Assembly (NCBI RefSeq): GCF_001700315.1
Contig: NZ_MASJ01000039.1
Location: 186,001 to 250,000, forward strand
Direction of reading: 5' to 3'
DNA length: 64,000 nt
Source of the DNA: Caryophanon tenue
GTDB taxonomy: Bacteria; Bacillota; Bacilli; Bacillales_A; Planococcaceae
Positions 16,367 to 26,417 of the stretch are shown here, piece by piece. The number at the start of each line of letters is the position of its first letter. Position 1 is the first letter of the stretch. The notes beneath the pieces were generated by a model, which was not told the origin of the DNA, searched no databases, and was given only the letters and a program-made list of their open reading frames with translations. Position numbers and translations under genes: made by a program.

Positions 16367-17974
16367 TTAGCGACGCTCGATAAATCGCTGCATATTCGAT
16401 TCATGAATCAGCATTGTACGCGCTACATCATAATCGGAAAACACTTCATAACGCCCAGCATTATTCATTGTATTCGTTACGAGTGTAAGCGGACGATTAT
16501 TCGTGTAATAGTGGGTACGTGAATTTGTACCTGTAAAATGAATATTGATGTAATTGAGGTTATTCCATACGCGCGCCAATTCATAATGATTGCGCTCTTT
16601 GCCACCAAGCTGTTCATCAATTAGCCCATAATGATGCGCAATCCCCGCTCCCCAATGTGGGTCTGTTGCATAACGTGTGTTTAAGCCTTATGCTTTATTG
16701 CCGATGACAAAGCCATTTGCATAGTCCTCACCGAGCTGACCATATTGTACATTTAACCATTTTGCCATCGCTTCTGTATTCGCTGCAATACTGTCGTGTT
16801 TCGCCGCTTCCATATGTTCTGGTGACTGACATGTCATGCCATCGACTACTTTATAGCTATATATATTGTTCGCTTCTGTCGCCCAACAGCTTGTACCCGC
16901 TGCACTTTCATGAAGCGCAAACGCTAATAAAAAGGTCGCATTAATATTGTATTGCTGCTGTGTGTCGATTAAAATACGCGCAAAATCTTCTTTATGAATG
17001 ACAGAATTTGCTGGTACATATTGTTCAATATAGTGTCGGAGCTCTTGTTCACGATAAGCACTCGGTGTACGTAGCGATACATTTTGGAAATAACGATAGC
17101 TCGTGACAATTGCTGGACCATTTGGTGTTTCAGACAATGTAATACCGCCGTCTGTACTGTAATATTTCTGTCCGTCGGTTAGCTTCTGCTCCATATTCGG
17201 TGTTACTGCTCCGTATGAAGACAACTTTTTATACGTCGTTCCGTTCCAAATATGGCGGTATAATGTACGTTGCTCTACCGTATAATATGTTGTGACATTA
17301 TTACCTAACTCGACAACTTCCGCATCGTTTTTTGACACGTGCATCAGTTGCCCATCAATGTTTACCGCGTAATACAATGCACTTTCTCCGACGTATGGAT
17401 AATAATATCCCTGCGCCATCGAAGAATAATTACGCTTCATTAAGTATGTCGGTGTATCACCTACATGCCCAACACTACAAATATGTAAATTACTACCACC
17501 TGGATTTTTGAAATGAACGGCTTTTGTCGTATGTAGTTCCACTTCTTCATGCCAACGATATGCACAAGAATTATCTGTCTCAAACGTTTCTCTATAGGTC
17601 GGTGCAATCTCGCCGTCCTGACTTTGAATACCATCCACATAAATTGTATAGTTCTTTCCACTATATACACCGTTAAGACGAACATTTAATGTCGTATCAT
17701 TGACGCGTTCAATAGATACTGCTACCGTTTTATCCGTTTTACATGACGTAAACTGATCGACTACATCATCATTTATCATACATACAAATTGTGCATAAAA
17801 ATCGGACACTGCTTCTTTATCATCCTTTATCGACGCGTCTATATAAAGTGGCTTGGTAAACGTAATTTCCCACGATTTATCGAGTTCGACCCCTTGATTA
17901 TTAGCAGCATACGCTACTTCTAAGCCAACACTCAGTACGATAATACTGATTATCATACTATATATCCATTTCAT
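16367..17974 (-). pseudogene. Secreted glucosaminidase (LytD/Atl-like) gene interrupted by an in-frame TAA
   Basis: The protein begins MKWIYSMIIS with a signal peptide ending near AYAA (ATG 17974 after GGGGGAACATTG). A SbsA-like Ig domain follows (SWEITFTKPLYID), then a spacer, then a glucosaminidase domain whose catalytic Glu is in LLAFALHESAAGTS. At 16688-16690 a TAA stops translation after FVIGNKA (428 residues). The same frame continues without further stops as GLNTRYATDPHWGAGIA and on to TAA-free end at 16367, which is the normal C-terminal part of the domain. So one nonsense codon cuts an otherwise intact 536-codon gene. The enzyme would cleave peptidoglycan glycan strands. The truncated product may be inactive; read-through or sequencing error are alternatives. 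Confidence 0.82.
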
Positions 17975-18014
17975 CAATGTTCCCCCTTTTTGTACGTTTC
18001 TCATTCCATCATAA

Positions 18015-18052
18015 CAAAAAACTTGCACGAGAAATTATTCCCGCGCAAGTTT
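18015..18052 (-). terminator. Terminator after the MFS gene
   Basis: On the minus strand AAAACTTGC...GCAAGTTTTTT encloses a second imperfect pairing (GCGGGAA / TTTCTCG), followed by a T run. Confidence 0.7.
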
Positions 18053-18053
18053 T

Positions 18054-19316
18054 CTATGCGTGCTGTTCGTTTGTTTGCACGGCTTTGTCATCAAATATTA
18101 CTCGACCAGGCTTTACAATAAAGACGCTCATCGCCATCGCGACTAAAAATAACGCTAAAATTGCGTACATAACATAATCATATGAACCTGTTTTTTCTAA
18201 AATAATTGCACTTAGCTGGTTGCCTGATAAGCCGGCAAATGCCCACGCTGATAATGCTAAACCGTGAATTGTCGAAATGCTATTAATGCCAAAACGGTCT
18301 GCTAGTAATGTCGGTAAATTTGAGAAGCCCCCGCCATACCCTGCATTAATGACACATAATAAGACAACGACTAATAACACAGAGCCAGCATCAATGCCGT
18401 CAAAGACAATCATTGCCCCAATCGAAATCAGTGCTGAACCGAAAATAACTTTGTAAATCGTGTTGCGATCACGTAAACGGTCCGCCCACGCTGAGAAGAA
18501 TAAGCGACCACCTGCATTAAACACCGCAGTCATTGCACTCATAAAGCCAATTGCCGTAAAACCAACTGCTGCAAGCATTGATTTTTCTTGTGAAATGAGT
18601 GCTAACCCACACGTAATATTAATGTAGAACATAATCCAAATACCGATAAATGTTTTGTTCGTTAATACCTTTTTGTAGCTAAACGCTTTTGCTGCTGACG
18701 CAGATTCAACATGCCCTTCTGGTTTACGAATTAACGCAAAACCAATCAGCATACAAATTAAATAAACTGCCGCTAATATGTAAAACATCATATAGACATT
18801 CGATGGTGTAACGAGTACACCGTCTGCATTTGCTGGTCCTAATAAGTTTTCCATTAATGGTGACGCAATTACTTTTGCTAGACCGAAGCCTGCAACCGCA
18901 ATCCCCGTTGCTAATCCTTTACGCTCTTTAAACCAAAGCATTAAGTTTTTCACCGGTGTTAAATAACCGATACCTAGCCCAATCCCCATAATGACACCAT
19001 AACAAATATAAATACCAATTAATGATTTTTGATAAATAAAGAAGCCTGTTCCTAACATACCAACTGTGAAAAATAATGCCGATAAAATTGCGGAACGTTT
19101 AATATCTTTTTCAACGAAGCGACCACCAAATGCCGCTGACATCCCTAACACAAAAATAGCTAGGCTGAATGCCCATTCGACTTGCCCTAGTGGTTTATCA
19201 ATGTAGTGCGCAATATCTGCCTTGAATAATGACCAGCAGTATACTGTCCCGATACTACAGTGGATTAATAATGCAGGCAATACTGCGCGCATCCACTTAT
19301 TGTCTATCTTACTCAT
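18054..19316 (-). CDS. OFA-family MFS transporter
   Basis: 420 residues with twelve hydrophobic segments. The N-terminus LLIHCSIGTVYCWSLFKADI and the motif YGVIMGIGLGIGYLTPV are typical of the oxalate:formate antiporter (OFA) family of MFS transporters; LMLWFKERKGLATG is the loop between helices 4 and 5. Members exchange organic acids such as oxalate/formate or carry lactate or pyruvate; the substrate here is unknown. ATG 19316 follows AAGGAAGAGGCG; upstream extension to 19412 has no site. Single gene. Confidence 0.88.
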   Translation of the reverse strand: MSKIDNKWMRAVLPALLIHCSIGTVYCWSLFKADIAHYIDKPLGQVEWAFSLAIFVLGMSAAFGGRFVEKDIKRSAILSALFFTVGMLGTGFFIYQKSLIGIYICYGVIMGIGLGIGYLTPVKNLMLWFKERKGLATGIAVAGFGLAKVIASPLMENLLGPANADGVLVTPSNVYMMFYILAAVYLICMLIGFALIRKPEGHVESASAAKAFSYKKVLTNKTFIGIWIMFYINITCGLALISQEKSMLAAVGFTAIGFMSAMTAVFNAGGRLFFSAWADRLRDRNTIYKVIFGSALISIGAMIVFDGIDAGSVLLVVVLLCVINAGYGGGFSNLPTLLADRFGINSISTIHGLALSAWAFAGLSGNQLSAIILEKTGSYDYVMYAILALFLVAMAMSVFIVKPGRVIFDDKAVQTNEQHA

Positions 19317-19604
19317 GAAACGCCTCTTCCTTGCTTCCCAGATTCGCTGTAGAAGCTTGTATTTTGATTGTGTACTAAAACACAATAATGTCATTATAGA
19401 ACAGTAAAGCATAAAGATAAATCGTGTTTAGCTCATTTTTTCATGTAATTAAGGCATTTTTCGCTAAAAACACAAATAATTCACGAACATTAAAAAAAAA
19501 AAACGCTTTTATACGTCAATAAAACAACAAAAACCGAACATTAAAGGTCTGACAACCCTATGAATGTACGGCTTACATCATGGCATAAACGAGAGAACGC
19601 ATTA
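19317..19604. other. Intergenic stretch, nothing recognised
   Basis: AT-rich, with a run of about 13 A at 19492-19503. No gene or RNA motif seen; it borders dispersed repeat copy 4. Confidence 0.5.
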
Positions 19605-19700
19605 CTTCCGCTCAAAATGCGTTCATGCGTCCGCTATGTAGCGTCGCACTAAAAGCAAAAAAGCGGTAAGAGAATAACAAAATCTCTCCTACCGCTTCGT
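19605..19700 (-). repeat. Dispersed intergenic repeat, short diverged copy 4 (opposite strand)
   Basis: On the minus strand a hairpin AGCGGTAGGAGAGA...TCTCTTACCGCT is followed by TTTTTTGC and then GTGC-ACGC-ACATAG-GGACGCA. Copy 3 has the same order: hairpin, then GTGCTACGCCACATAGTGGACGCA. The hairpin also sits right after the ABC transporter gene and can serve as its terminator. Confidence 0.55.
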
Positions 19701-19729
19701 AAATATACGAGCCATTTTACATGTACAAA

Positions 19730-21505
19730 TCACTCTTGCTGTTCAATGAGTGCGCGCTCCCCATTTTGTAATTCGTACATATTGTAATATACACCTCGCT
19801 GTTGTAATAACTGTTGATGTGTGCCGCGCTCAACGATTTCGCCTTGATGCAACACTAAAATGAGCGCGGCATCTTGAATCGTTGATAAGCGATGTGCAAT
19901 CGCAATGGTTGTACGACCTTTTCGCATGTTTTCAAGCGACTGCTGAATAGCGACTTCTGTTTCGGTATCAATCGAGGCTGTCGCTTCATCAAGCACTAAA
20001 ATTTTCGGCTGAGTCGCCATCGTTCGCGCAAATGCAATCAACTGACGTTGGCCGCTTGAAAATGTACTACCACGCTCAGTCACAAAAGCATCATACCCAT
20101 CTTCTAGTTGTAAAATAAATGGATGTGCTTCCACAAACTTTGCTGCCTCAACAATATCTTCATCGGTAATGGTGTCATCAAACAAACGAATATTCGAACG
20201 AATCGAACCGTAAAATAAAAATGGGTCCTGCAGCACAAGCCCTATTTTTTGACGTAATTGCGCAGCATCAATGTCTTTTATCGATGTACCATCAATTGAA
20301 ATATCGCCTTGTGAATATTCGTAAAAACGAAGCAATATATTAATGATCGATGATTTTCCTGAACCGGTATGCCCGACAAGCGCAACTGTTTGCCCTGGCT
20401 CTACTGTAAACGAAATATTTTTTAGCACTGGTTCTTTCCCATCATAGCTAAACGTCACATCGTTAAATACAATACGTCCGTCTGTAATCGGTGCATGCCC
20501 TCGCTGTGTTGGCGCTTCCTCAGTATGGTCCATCACATGGAAAACACGTGATGCCGCGACAATGGCTTGTTGATAAAAGGCCATTTGCTCCATCATTTGA
20601 TTAATCGGCTCAAAGAAGCGGTTAATATATGTGATAAACGCATACAAAACGCCAATCTCAACAGCCGTCGAGAACGATGTAAAACCGAAATAAAACAGCA
20701 CAATAATAATCGCTGCAAAATACACTAAATCAATCATCGGACGCAGTAATAAGCTGTTCATTTTCGTGTTGCGCATCGATGCTTTATAATGCGCTTCATT
20801 GACCGCTTCAAACTCACGAATAAAGCGCTCCTCTTGACGAAATGCTTGCACAATATGCATACCTGACAATGTTTCTGAGAGCTTCGCATTCAAATCTGCG
20901 AGCTTTTCACGCATCCGCATGACAACGACCCCACTTAATTTACGATACATATATACAATAAAAAATAGCACCGGTAATACTAGTAATGTCCAAAATGCCA
21001 ATGTCGGATTTAATGAAAACATCGCAATATACACCGCAATCATTAAAAAGAATGCCTGTATAAACGCCGTCAACACATTAACGAACATCTCTTTAATCGC
21101 CTCGGTATCATTCGTCACACGTGAGACAATTGAGCCTGTCGGTGTATCATCAAAATAGCGCATGCCGAGCGTTTGAATTTTTGTAAATACATCCACGCGC
21201 ATTTGCTGAATAATACGTAGCGCAATTTTTTGAAATGTTAACACTTCCATATATTTCACAATCGACGAAATGATGTATACCGTTAAATAAATAGTGGCAA
21301 GCTCAATTAATTCGGGAGCAATAAATTGTTGCGGTACGACATAATCATCTAAAAACCGCTGAATTAACAGTGGCCCAATTACTTCACCCGCACTTGAAAT
21401 CGCCAGTAAAACTAATGCAAACACCGTGACACCTTTATGATATTTTAAGTAGCTGAGCAGTCGTAGTAACACGCGACGTTGCTCTTTTTTTGTAAATGTC
21501 GTCAC
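19730..21505 (-). CDS. ABC exporter half-transporter (YheH/BmrD-like)
   Basis: 591 residues: six membrane helices (to about residue 310) then a nucleotide-binding domain with Walker A GHTGSGKSS, signature FSSGQRQL (SSGQ in place of SGGQ) and Walker B ILVLDEATAS with the catalytic Glu. It starts with GTG 21505, overlapping the TGA of the preceding ABC gene by four bases (GTGA), so translation is coupled. Together they form a heterodimeric multidrug/lipid exporter like B. subtilis BmrC/BmrD. The deviant signature here pairs with the partner's degenerate site. Followed by repeat copy 4. Confidence 0.9.
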   Translation of the reverse strand: MTTFTKKEQRRVLLRLLSYLKYHKGVTVFALVLLAISSAGEVIGPLLIQRFLDDYVVPQQFIAPELIELATIYLTVYIISSIVKYMEVLTFQKIALRIIQQMRVDVFTKIQTLGMRYFDDTPTGSIVSRVTNDTEAIKEMFVNVLTAFIQAFFLMIAVYIAMFSLNPTLAFWTLLVLPVLFFIVYMYRKLSGVVVMRMREKLADLNAKLSETLSGMHIVQAFRQEERFIREFEAVNEAHYKASMRNTKMNSLLLRPMIDLVYFAAIIIVLFYFGFTSFSTAVEIGVLYAFITYINRFFEPINQMMEQMAFYQQAIVAASRVFHVMDHTEEAPTQRGHAPITDGRIVFNDVTFSYDGKEPVLKNISFTVEPGQTVALVGHTGSGKSSIINILLRFYEYSQGDISIDGTSIKDIDAAQLRQKIGLVLQDPFLFYGSIRSNIRLFDDTITDEDIVEAAKFVEAHPFILQLEDGYDAFVTERGSTFSSGQRQLIAFARTMATQPKILVLDEATASIDTETEVAIQQSLENMRKGRTTIAIAHRLSTIQDAALILVLHQGEIVERGTHQQLLQQRGVYYNMYELQNGERALIEQQE

Positions 21506-23259
21506 GCGCTGTCTCCCCCTTGCTCAACAATTTGTTCTAGCTGCTGCAAACGATACATTTCTGCATATACACCGTGCAATGCAAGCAATTGTGCATGCGT
21601 ACCTTGCTCAACTACGCGCCCTTCATGTAAGACAAGTATATGGTGCGCATGTTGAATGGCACTTAAACGATGCGATGTAATAATCGTCGTCGCCTGTTGA
21701 CGTACGGACTTTAATGCTTGTAAAATCGCCTCTTCTGTTTTTGCATCGACTGCTGATAAGGAATCATCTAATATCAGTAACTCTGGTGTCATAAGTAACG
21801 CGCGCGCAATCGAAATACGCTGACGTTGCCCACCTGATAAACTAACCCCACGTTCACCAACAAGGGTGTCATAACGCTGTGGCAAACGTAAAATATCCTC
21901 GTGAATATGTGCAAGTTGCGCCGCTTTATAGACATCATCTTGTGATGCTTGCGGATTTGCAAAGGCGATATTGTCATAAATGGACGCTGAAAATAAAAAA
22001 TGCTCCTGTGGCACATAGCCAATACTTTCACGCAGCGCCTGTATCGTATACTGCTGGATAGACTTACCCCCAAATAAAATATCTCCGTCGTTCACATCGT
22101 ATTCCCTTAATAGCAACTTTAAGAGCGCAGACTTCCCAGCACCGGTTTTACCGACAATGCCTAATGTTTGGCCCGCTTGAATCGTAAAGGAAATATCTCG
22201 CAAAACGGGCTTTGTCGCATTCGGGAATGTGAATGATGTTAACGCTACTGATAAATCGCCGCTCGGTTTTGTTGTAGAGGCATGTTGTGCATTGACAATA
22301 TCAACAGGCTCCTCTAATAACGCTTCAATACGGTCATAGGACGCTGAGCCACGCTCGACAATATTAAACAGTAAGCCAAGTGCGAGCATTGGCCAAATAA
22401 GCATCCCTAAATAGGTCGTAAATGCAATTAAATCACCAACTGTAATTTGTTCTTCTGTAATAAGCTTTGCACCGTAACTTAAACTAATTAAATAGCTGAG
22501 TGCAATAACAATATTAATCGTCGGGTCAAATAACGCATCAATTTTAGCAACGCGAATATTTTCATGAACAACCGTTTCCGACTTCGCACGAAAATCGGCA
22601 ATATCTTGTTGCTCCTGCCCAAATGTTTTAATCACCTTCATACCTGTAATACTTTCTTGCGTTTTATCATTAAGTGCTGAAAAGGCTTGCTGTGCTCCGC
22701 CAAAACGTTTATGTAAAAGCTTGCCGTAATACTGCGTTGACAAGGCAACAATCGGCATCGGAATTAGCGCAAGAAGCGTTAAACGCCAATCAATCGTTAT
22801 TGCCATCATTAAAATAACGAGTGTACCGGAAAATAACGAATCCACAAGCGTCAAAACACCGCCGCCTGCTGTATTTTGTACGGCACTAATATCATTTGTG
22901 GCATGTGCCATTAAATCCCCGACACGCTTTTTTTGATAAAAGGTCGGATTCATTCGTGTGAAATGACGAAATAATTTTTCGCGTAATACTTGTGCTAAAT
23001 AATTGGCAGAACCAAATACGAATAAACGCCAATAATAGCGTAGTATATAAACCACAATCGCTAAAACTGCTAACGCTCCGATATATTGCCATAGCATTGT
23101 GCGTGTTAATGTGTGCTCGGCGATTGCATCCGTTATCGCACCAATAATTTTTGGCGGTAATAGCATTAAGATCGTCACAAGCATCAGCATGAGCACCCCA
23201 AAGCTGTATTGCCATTTTCGCATCGCAAAAAACCATGCGAGCTTTTTAAAAACCCCCAT
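21502..23259 (-). CDS. ABC exporter half-transporter with degenerate ATP site (YheI/BmrC-like)
   Basis: 585 residues: membrane domain with MNPTFYQKKRVGDLMAHATN and LWPML-type segments, then Walker A GKTGAGKSA, canonical LSGGQRQR signature, and Walker B LLILDDSLSAVD in which Asp replaces the catalytic Glu. This Asp is the mark of the non-catalytic half of heterodimeric exporters such as BmrC. The start MGVFKKLAWFF (23259) lies five bases after AGGTG; ATG 23283 has no site. It forms an operon with the downstream half-transporter. Confidence 0.9.
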   Translation of the reverse strand: MGVFKKLAWFFAMRKWQYSFGVLMLMLVTILMLLPPKIIGAITDAIAEHTLTRTMLWQYIGALAVLAIVVYILRYYWRLFVFGSANYLAQVLREKLFRHFTRMNPTFYQKKRVGDLMAHATNDISAVQNTAGGGVLTLVDSLFSGTLVILMMAITIDWRLTLLALIPMPIVALSTQYYGKLLHKRFGGAQQAFSALNDKTQESITGMKVIKTFGQEQQDIADFRAKSETVVHENIRVAKIDALFDPTINIVIALSYLISLSYGAKLITEEQITVGDLIAFTTYLGMLIWPMLALGLLFNIVERGSASYDRIEALLEEPVDIVNAQHASTTKPSGDLSVALTSFTFPNATKPVLRDISFTIQAGQTLGIVGKTGAGKSALLKLLLREYDVNDGDILFGGKSIQQYTIQALRESIGYVPQEHFLFSASIYDNIAFANPQASQDDVYKAAQLAHIHEDILRLPQRYDTLVGERGVSLSGGQRQRISIARALLMTPELLILDDSLSAVDAKTEEAILQALKSVRQQATTIITSHRLSAIQHAHHILVLHEGRVVEQGTHAQLLALHGVYAEMYRLQQLEQIVEQGGDSA

Positions 23260-23370
23260 CTCCTCACCTACTTTGCGCTTCATTACTATTAGTCTAGCAA
23301 ATCTACTAGCAAAACAACACTACATTCGTCGTTCGAGTCTTTATTTCAGCGAAAAATGCAATTCTCCATA

Positions 23371-23412
23371 AAAAAGAGGCGTCCAACAAAACGCAGTTGG
23401 ACACCTCTTTAT
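23371..23412 (-). terminator. Terminator after the telA gene
   Basis: AAGAGGcGTCCAAC / GTTGGACaCCTCTT with an eight-base loop and T tracts on both strands. Confidence 0.85.
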
Positions 23413-23415
23413 GCC

Positions 23416-24588
23416 TTATTTATTTTGCAGTTTTTCGTATTCTAGTTGTAATTGCTCAATGCGCTTACGACCATCTTCACGGCTTTGGGCTGTTTGTGCT
23501 TGAATACGTTTTGTTTCTTCAATTCCTGACATAATTGTTTGCCACGTATTTTCAATCGTTTCAATTTTAATCGACGGGCTACCTGCCATCTCGGCAATAC
23601 GTACCGAGTTTTGGCTAATATTTTCCGCATTACGTACAAGCATTTCGTTTGTACGGCGGTCAAGCTCTGACATCGAGTCTGCAATCAGCTTTTGACGTTT
23701 CATTTGCACTGCTTGAATTAACCCTTGTTTAAAAATAGGAATCGTCACAACGAACGCTGAGTTAATTTTGCTAATTAAATGGTTATTACTTTCTTGAATT
23801 AAACGAATTTGTGGGGCAGATTGGAATGATACTTGTTGTGCCATTTCTAAATCATAACGGCGCTGCTCTAGTAAACCACGTGCACGACGCACCGTTTCGT
23901 ATTCCATAATTGCCATTTGATTGCCGTCTTGTGCACGTGCTTCTAATTGTGGCAGTTGCACATCAATTTCGTCTAGCTTCACATCTACCGCTGCAATGTA
24001 TTTCGATAGCTCTTGGAAGTACGCTAAGTTTTGATTGTACATTTCTTCTAGCTCTAACGTACCTTTTTTCATTTCGACTTCGTATTTTTTTACTTCTTGA
24101 TAAATGACATCAATTTCTTTATTCATCGTGTCGTATTTTGATAATACCGTTTCAAGCTTTTCTTTCCCTTTATTGAATAGACGTTTAATGAGCCCTGCTT
24201 TTTTCTCTTCTTCTTTAAAGTCTTCTGGGTCGAAACGGTCCATAATCGAGTTTAAATTATTGAGTAATACCGATGACTGCTCTAGCTTTGACGTACGCAT
24301 TGACGCTAGCATGCGGTCTGAGAACTGTGAAATACCTGTTGCTGTTTCCTTCCCAAACTCAAGTACAGCAATTTGGTCTTTCGGGTCAATCTTCGTCGCA
24401 AGTTGCATCACTTCTGGCTTTGTACGTAACATTTCACGTTGCTTTAAAAGCTGTGATTTTTCCTCTGTTGTCGGTGTTAAAATTGTCGTTTGTGCTGGCA
24501 CATGCGCCGGCTCTGGTTGTGGCGTTGGCTCTGGCTCCTTCGCAAACACATCTTCACTTAAAAATGGATTTTCATTATTATTTGACAT
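23416..24588 (-). CDS. TelA family protein (toxic anion resistance, YceH-like)
   Basis: 390 residues. A Pro/Glu-rich N-terminus (KEPEPTPQPEPAHVPAQ) precedes a long helical TelA domain with LIKRLFNKGKEKLE, then EARAQDGNQMAIMEYE and QSAPQIRLIQESN, typical of this family. TelA proteins are linked to tellurite and other envelope stresses but the mechanism is unknown. The gene upstream is yceG-like, 12 bases away, as in the B. subtilis yceG-yceH pair, but no TerD-type genes lie here. ATG 24588 follows GGGGGAATAATAG. Confidence 0.9.
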   Translation of the reverse strand: MSNNNENPFLSEDVFAKEPEPTPQPEPAHVPAQTTILTPTTEEKSQLLKQREMLRTKPEVMQLATKIDPKDQIAVLEFGKETATGISQFSDRMLASMRTSKLEQSSVLLNNLNSIMDRFDPEDFKEEEKKAGLIKRLFNKGKEKLETVLSKYDTMNKEIDVIYQEVKKYEVEMKKGTLELEEMYNQNLAYFQELSKYIAAVDVKLDEIDVQLPQLEARAQDGNQMAIMEYETVRRARGLLEQRRYDLEMAQQVSFQSAPQIRLIQESNNHLISKINSAFVVTIPIFKQGLIQAVQMKRQKLIADSMSELDRRTNEMLVRNAENISQNSVRIAEMAGSPSIKIETIENTWQTIMSGIEETKRIQAQTAQSREDGRKRIEQLQLEYEKLQNK

Positions 24589-24600
24589 CTATTATTCCCC

Positions 24601-26217
24601 CTAATTTAAAAATCGTTTAAACATTGTACGTATTTTTGTTTGTGTATCATTGAGTGACGGTTTTTGACGATGGGCTAAAATCGCTTCTAATGTTTCCGTG
24701 AAGCTCATTTCCTCTAGCCAATGTGTATCATAAAAGTCCGTTGACAGATAAGCTTCAATGTCACGCTGACCTGTTGGGTTAAATAATAAAATATCAAACC
24801 CTAGCATATTTAGTAATTTTAAAAGGACGGCATCTTCTCGTGTAAATGCCCCTTTTGCTTCTTCATAAAACACAACAACGGTCGGGCTTCTATATGCATA
24901 ATCGAAGCGCTGGAACAACTGAATCGCTTCATCTGGAATCGCAAGTGCTTGCCCGAATAAATAATGCTCATACTGTGCTTGTGTTTCACTCGCTAAACGC
25001 TCAATCGGCGCTTCTTCAATCAGACGAATAATCGCGCTCGCTAACCCTTTTTGTAGCGCAATCGCTAAGCGCTTATACGGCCATACCGCAAGCTCCATCA
25101 TTTTTTCCGGCTGTAGCTTCCCATTGACGCTTGCATCGCGGTAATGGAACTGCATATTCGCACGTTGACGTGTCACAGCTGGCAACTGATTAATCGTATA
25201 GGTCCACTCATCATCTACGAGTTGTTTTAGACGCGTCATATACTCTTCTTTATGACGTGACACACCAACAATTTTTGCAAATAGCGTTGGAATATATACA
25301 TTCGTTTTATCCGCTTCAAATCCTTGTCGAATATGCGTATGTTCGCGCGCAAGTAAAAAGATTTCATCGTATGTTGTTTGCAAAATACGGTTTTGTGGTG
25401 CATAGTCACGGTACTTCCACGGATAATGTAACGAATGTTCGCCATAAATTGTTTCCTGCAATTCCTCAGATGCCTTTTGTGCAACAGTACGTAAGCGACG
25501 AGGTTTTTCAAATGGAAAATCAAAATATGGGATTTCTTCGTCTAGTCGGTGTACAGGTAATGACAAACGGTACGGAGCAAATATATCGTCGCCTGTTGGA
25601 TGAATGACGACAACATCGCAGCCATACATATATAAAAAGTATAACCAATACACTTCTGTTTCTTTTGCATCGCCGTACCACAAAACACGCGGTACTTCAT
25701 CGTTAAAGCGCCCTTCTGCAATCCAGCGTGGAAAATAATGCGCAGACCATTTCACTAAATCCATAAAAAAGCGATGTAAGTTTGGGGCTTGCAGTTTCGG
25801 ATAGCGCTCCTCTAACATGGCTAACCAAAGTTTGAATGTTTCGCGGTACTGCTCATCGTATATCGTCCCTTTTAGCGGAAATAAATTCGCGCCATGGAAA
25901 AATGCCATCATACGGTTCGCAGACAACGGGGTTTCTTTATGAATTTGTAGTATTTTTTGTACTTCTGCTCGTGTTTCGGGCAAAATTTCTTTCGGCATAC
26001 CTGTAAATAGCATGTCCCATTTATATAAAGGCTCGGAACCAATCATGTGTAAATAATCGCGGTAGTCATCGTGGTCTCGGTAACTGCCTAATACTTGTAC
26101 GGCAATACGCTCATACGTATATGGGCTTTCTGCATACCCTGTGCGCTGTGATAATGGCTTTAAAATTTGTGCATCCCATAGTGCAAGTTGCTCAGAGTTA
26201 TGAGGGTGAAATTTCAT
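24601..26217 (-). CDS. YceG family protein (partner of TelA)
   Basis: 538 residues, soluble. Segments such as RVLWYGDAKETEVYWLYFL, VVVIHPTGDD and MLGFDILLFNPTGQRD resemble the YceG-like family, which contains two related Rossmann-like halves (each with a V-x-I/L-F-N/H-P-T-G motif visible here). It is encoded directly before telA in Bacillales stress-response operons. Function unknown. ATG 26217 follows AAAGGAGGGCTTCGTGC. The pairing with telA, with only 12 bases between, is the main support for a joint role. Confidence 0.82.
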   Translation of the reverse strand: MKFHPHNSEQLALWDAQILKPLSQRTGYAESPYTYERIAVQVLGSYRDHDDYRDYLHMIGSEPLYKWDMLFTGMPKEILPETRAEVQKILQIHKETPLSANRMMAFFHGANLFPLKGTIYDEQYRETFKLWLAMLEERYPKLQAPNLHRFFMDLVKWSAHYFPRWIAEGRFNDEVPRVLWYGDAKETEVYWLYFLYMYGCDVVVIHPTGDDIFAPYRLSLPVHRLDEEIPYFDFPFEKPRRLRTVAQKASEELQETIYGEHSLHYPWKYRDYAPQNRILQTTYDEIFLLAREHTHIRQGFEADKTNVYIPTLFAKIVGVSRHKEEYMTRLKQLVDDEWTYTINQLPAVTRQRANMQFHYRDASVNGKLQPEKMMELAVWPYKRLAIALQKGLASAIIRLIEEAPIERLASETQAQYEHYLFGQALAIPDEAIQLFQRFDYAYRSPTVVVFYEEAKGAFTREDAVLLKLLNMLGFDILLFNPTGQRDIEAYLSTDFYDTHWLEEMSFTETLEAILAHRQKPSLNDTQTKIRTMFKRFLN

Positions 26218-26371
26218 GCACGAAGCCCTCCTTTTATGCTTTCTCTCTCTTCATTGTTATACGTTTTTTTCAGTAAAAAGTTTCATCTACTCGTATTATC
26301 GCAAAGTTTTCAAAAAAATCAAAATGAAGTGCGGTCTTTTCCACTGAAATTTCGTACAGCTATAAAAAATA

Positions 26372-26408
26372 GGCTAAGACAAAACAAAAATAGTGTCTTG
26401 TCCCAGCC
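26372..26408. terminator. Terminator after the lipoprotein gene
   Basis: On the minus strand GGCTGGGACAAGACA / TGTTTTGTCTTAGCC (G-T pairs) then a T-rich run. It carries TGGGACA and TTTTGTCT words also found at the edges of dispersed repeat copy 3. Confidence 0.75.
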
Positions 26409-26417
26409 CCATTCAAT

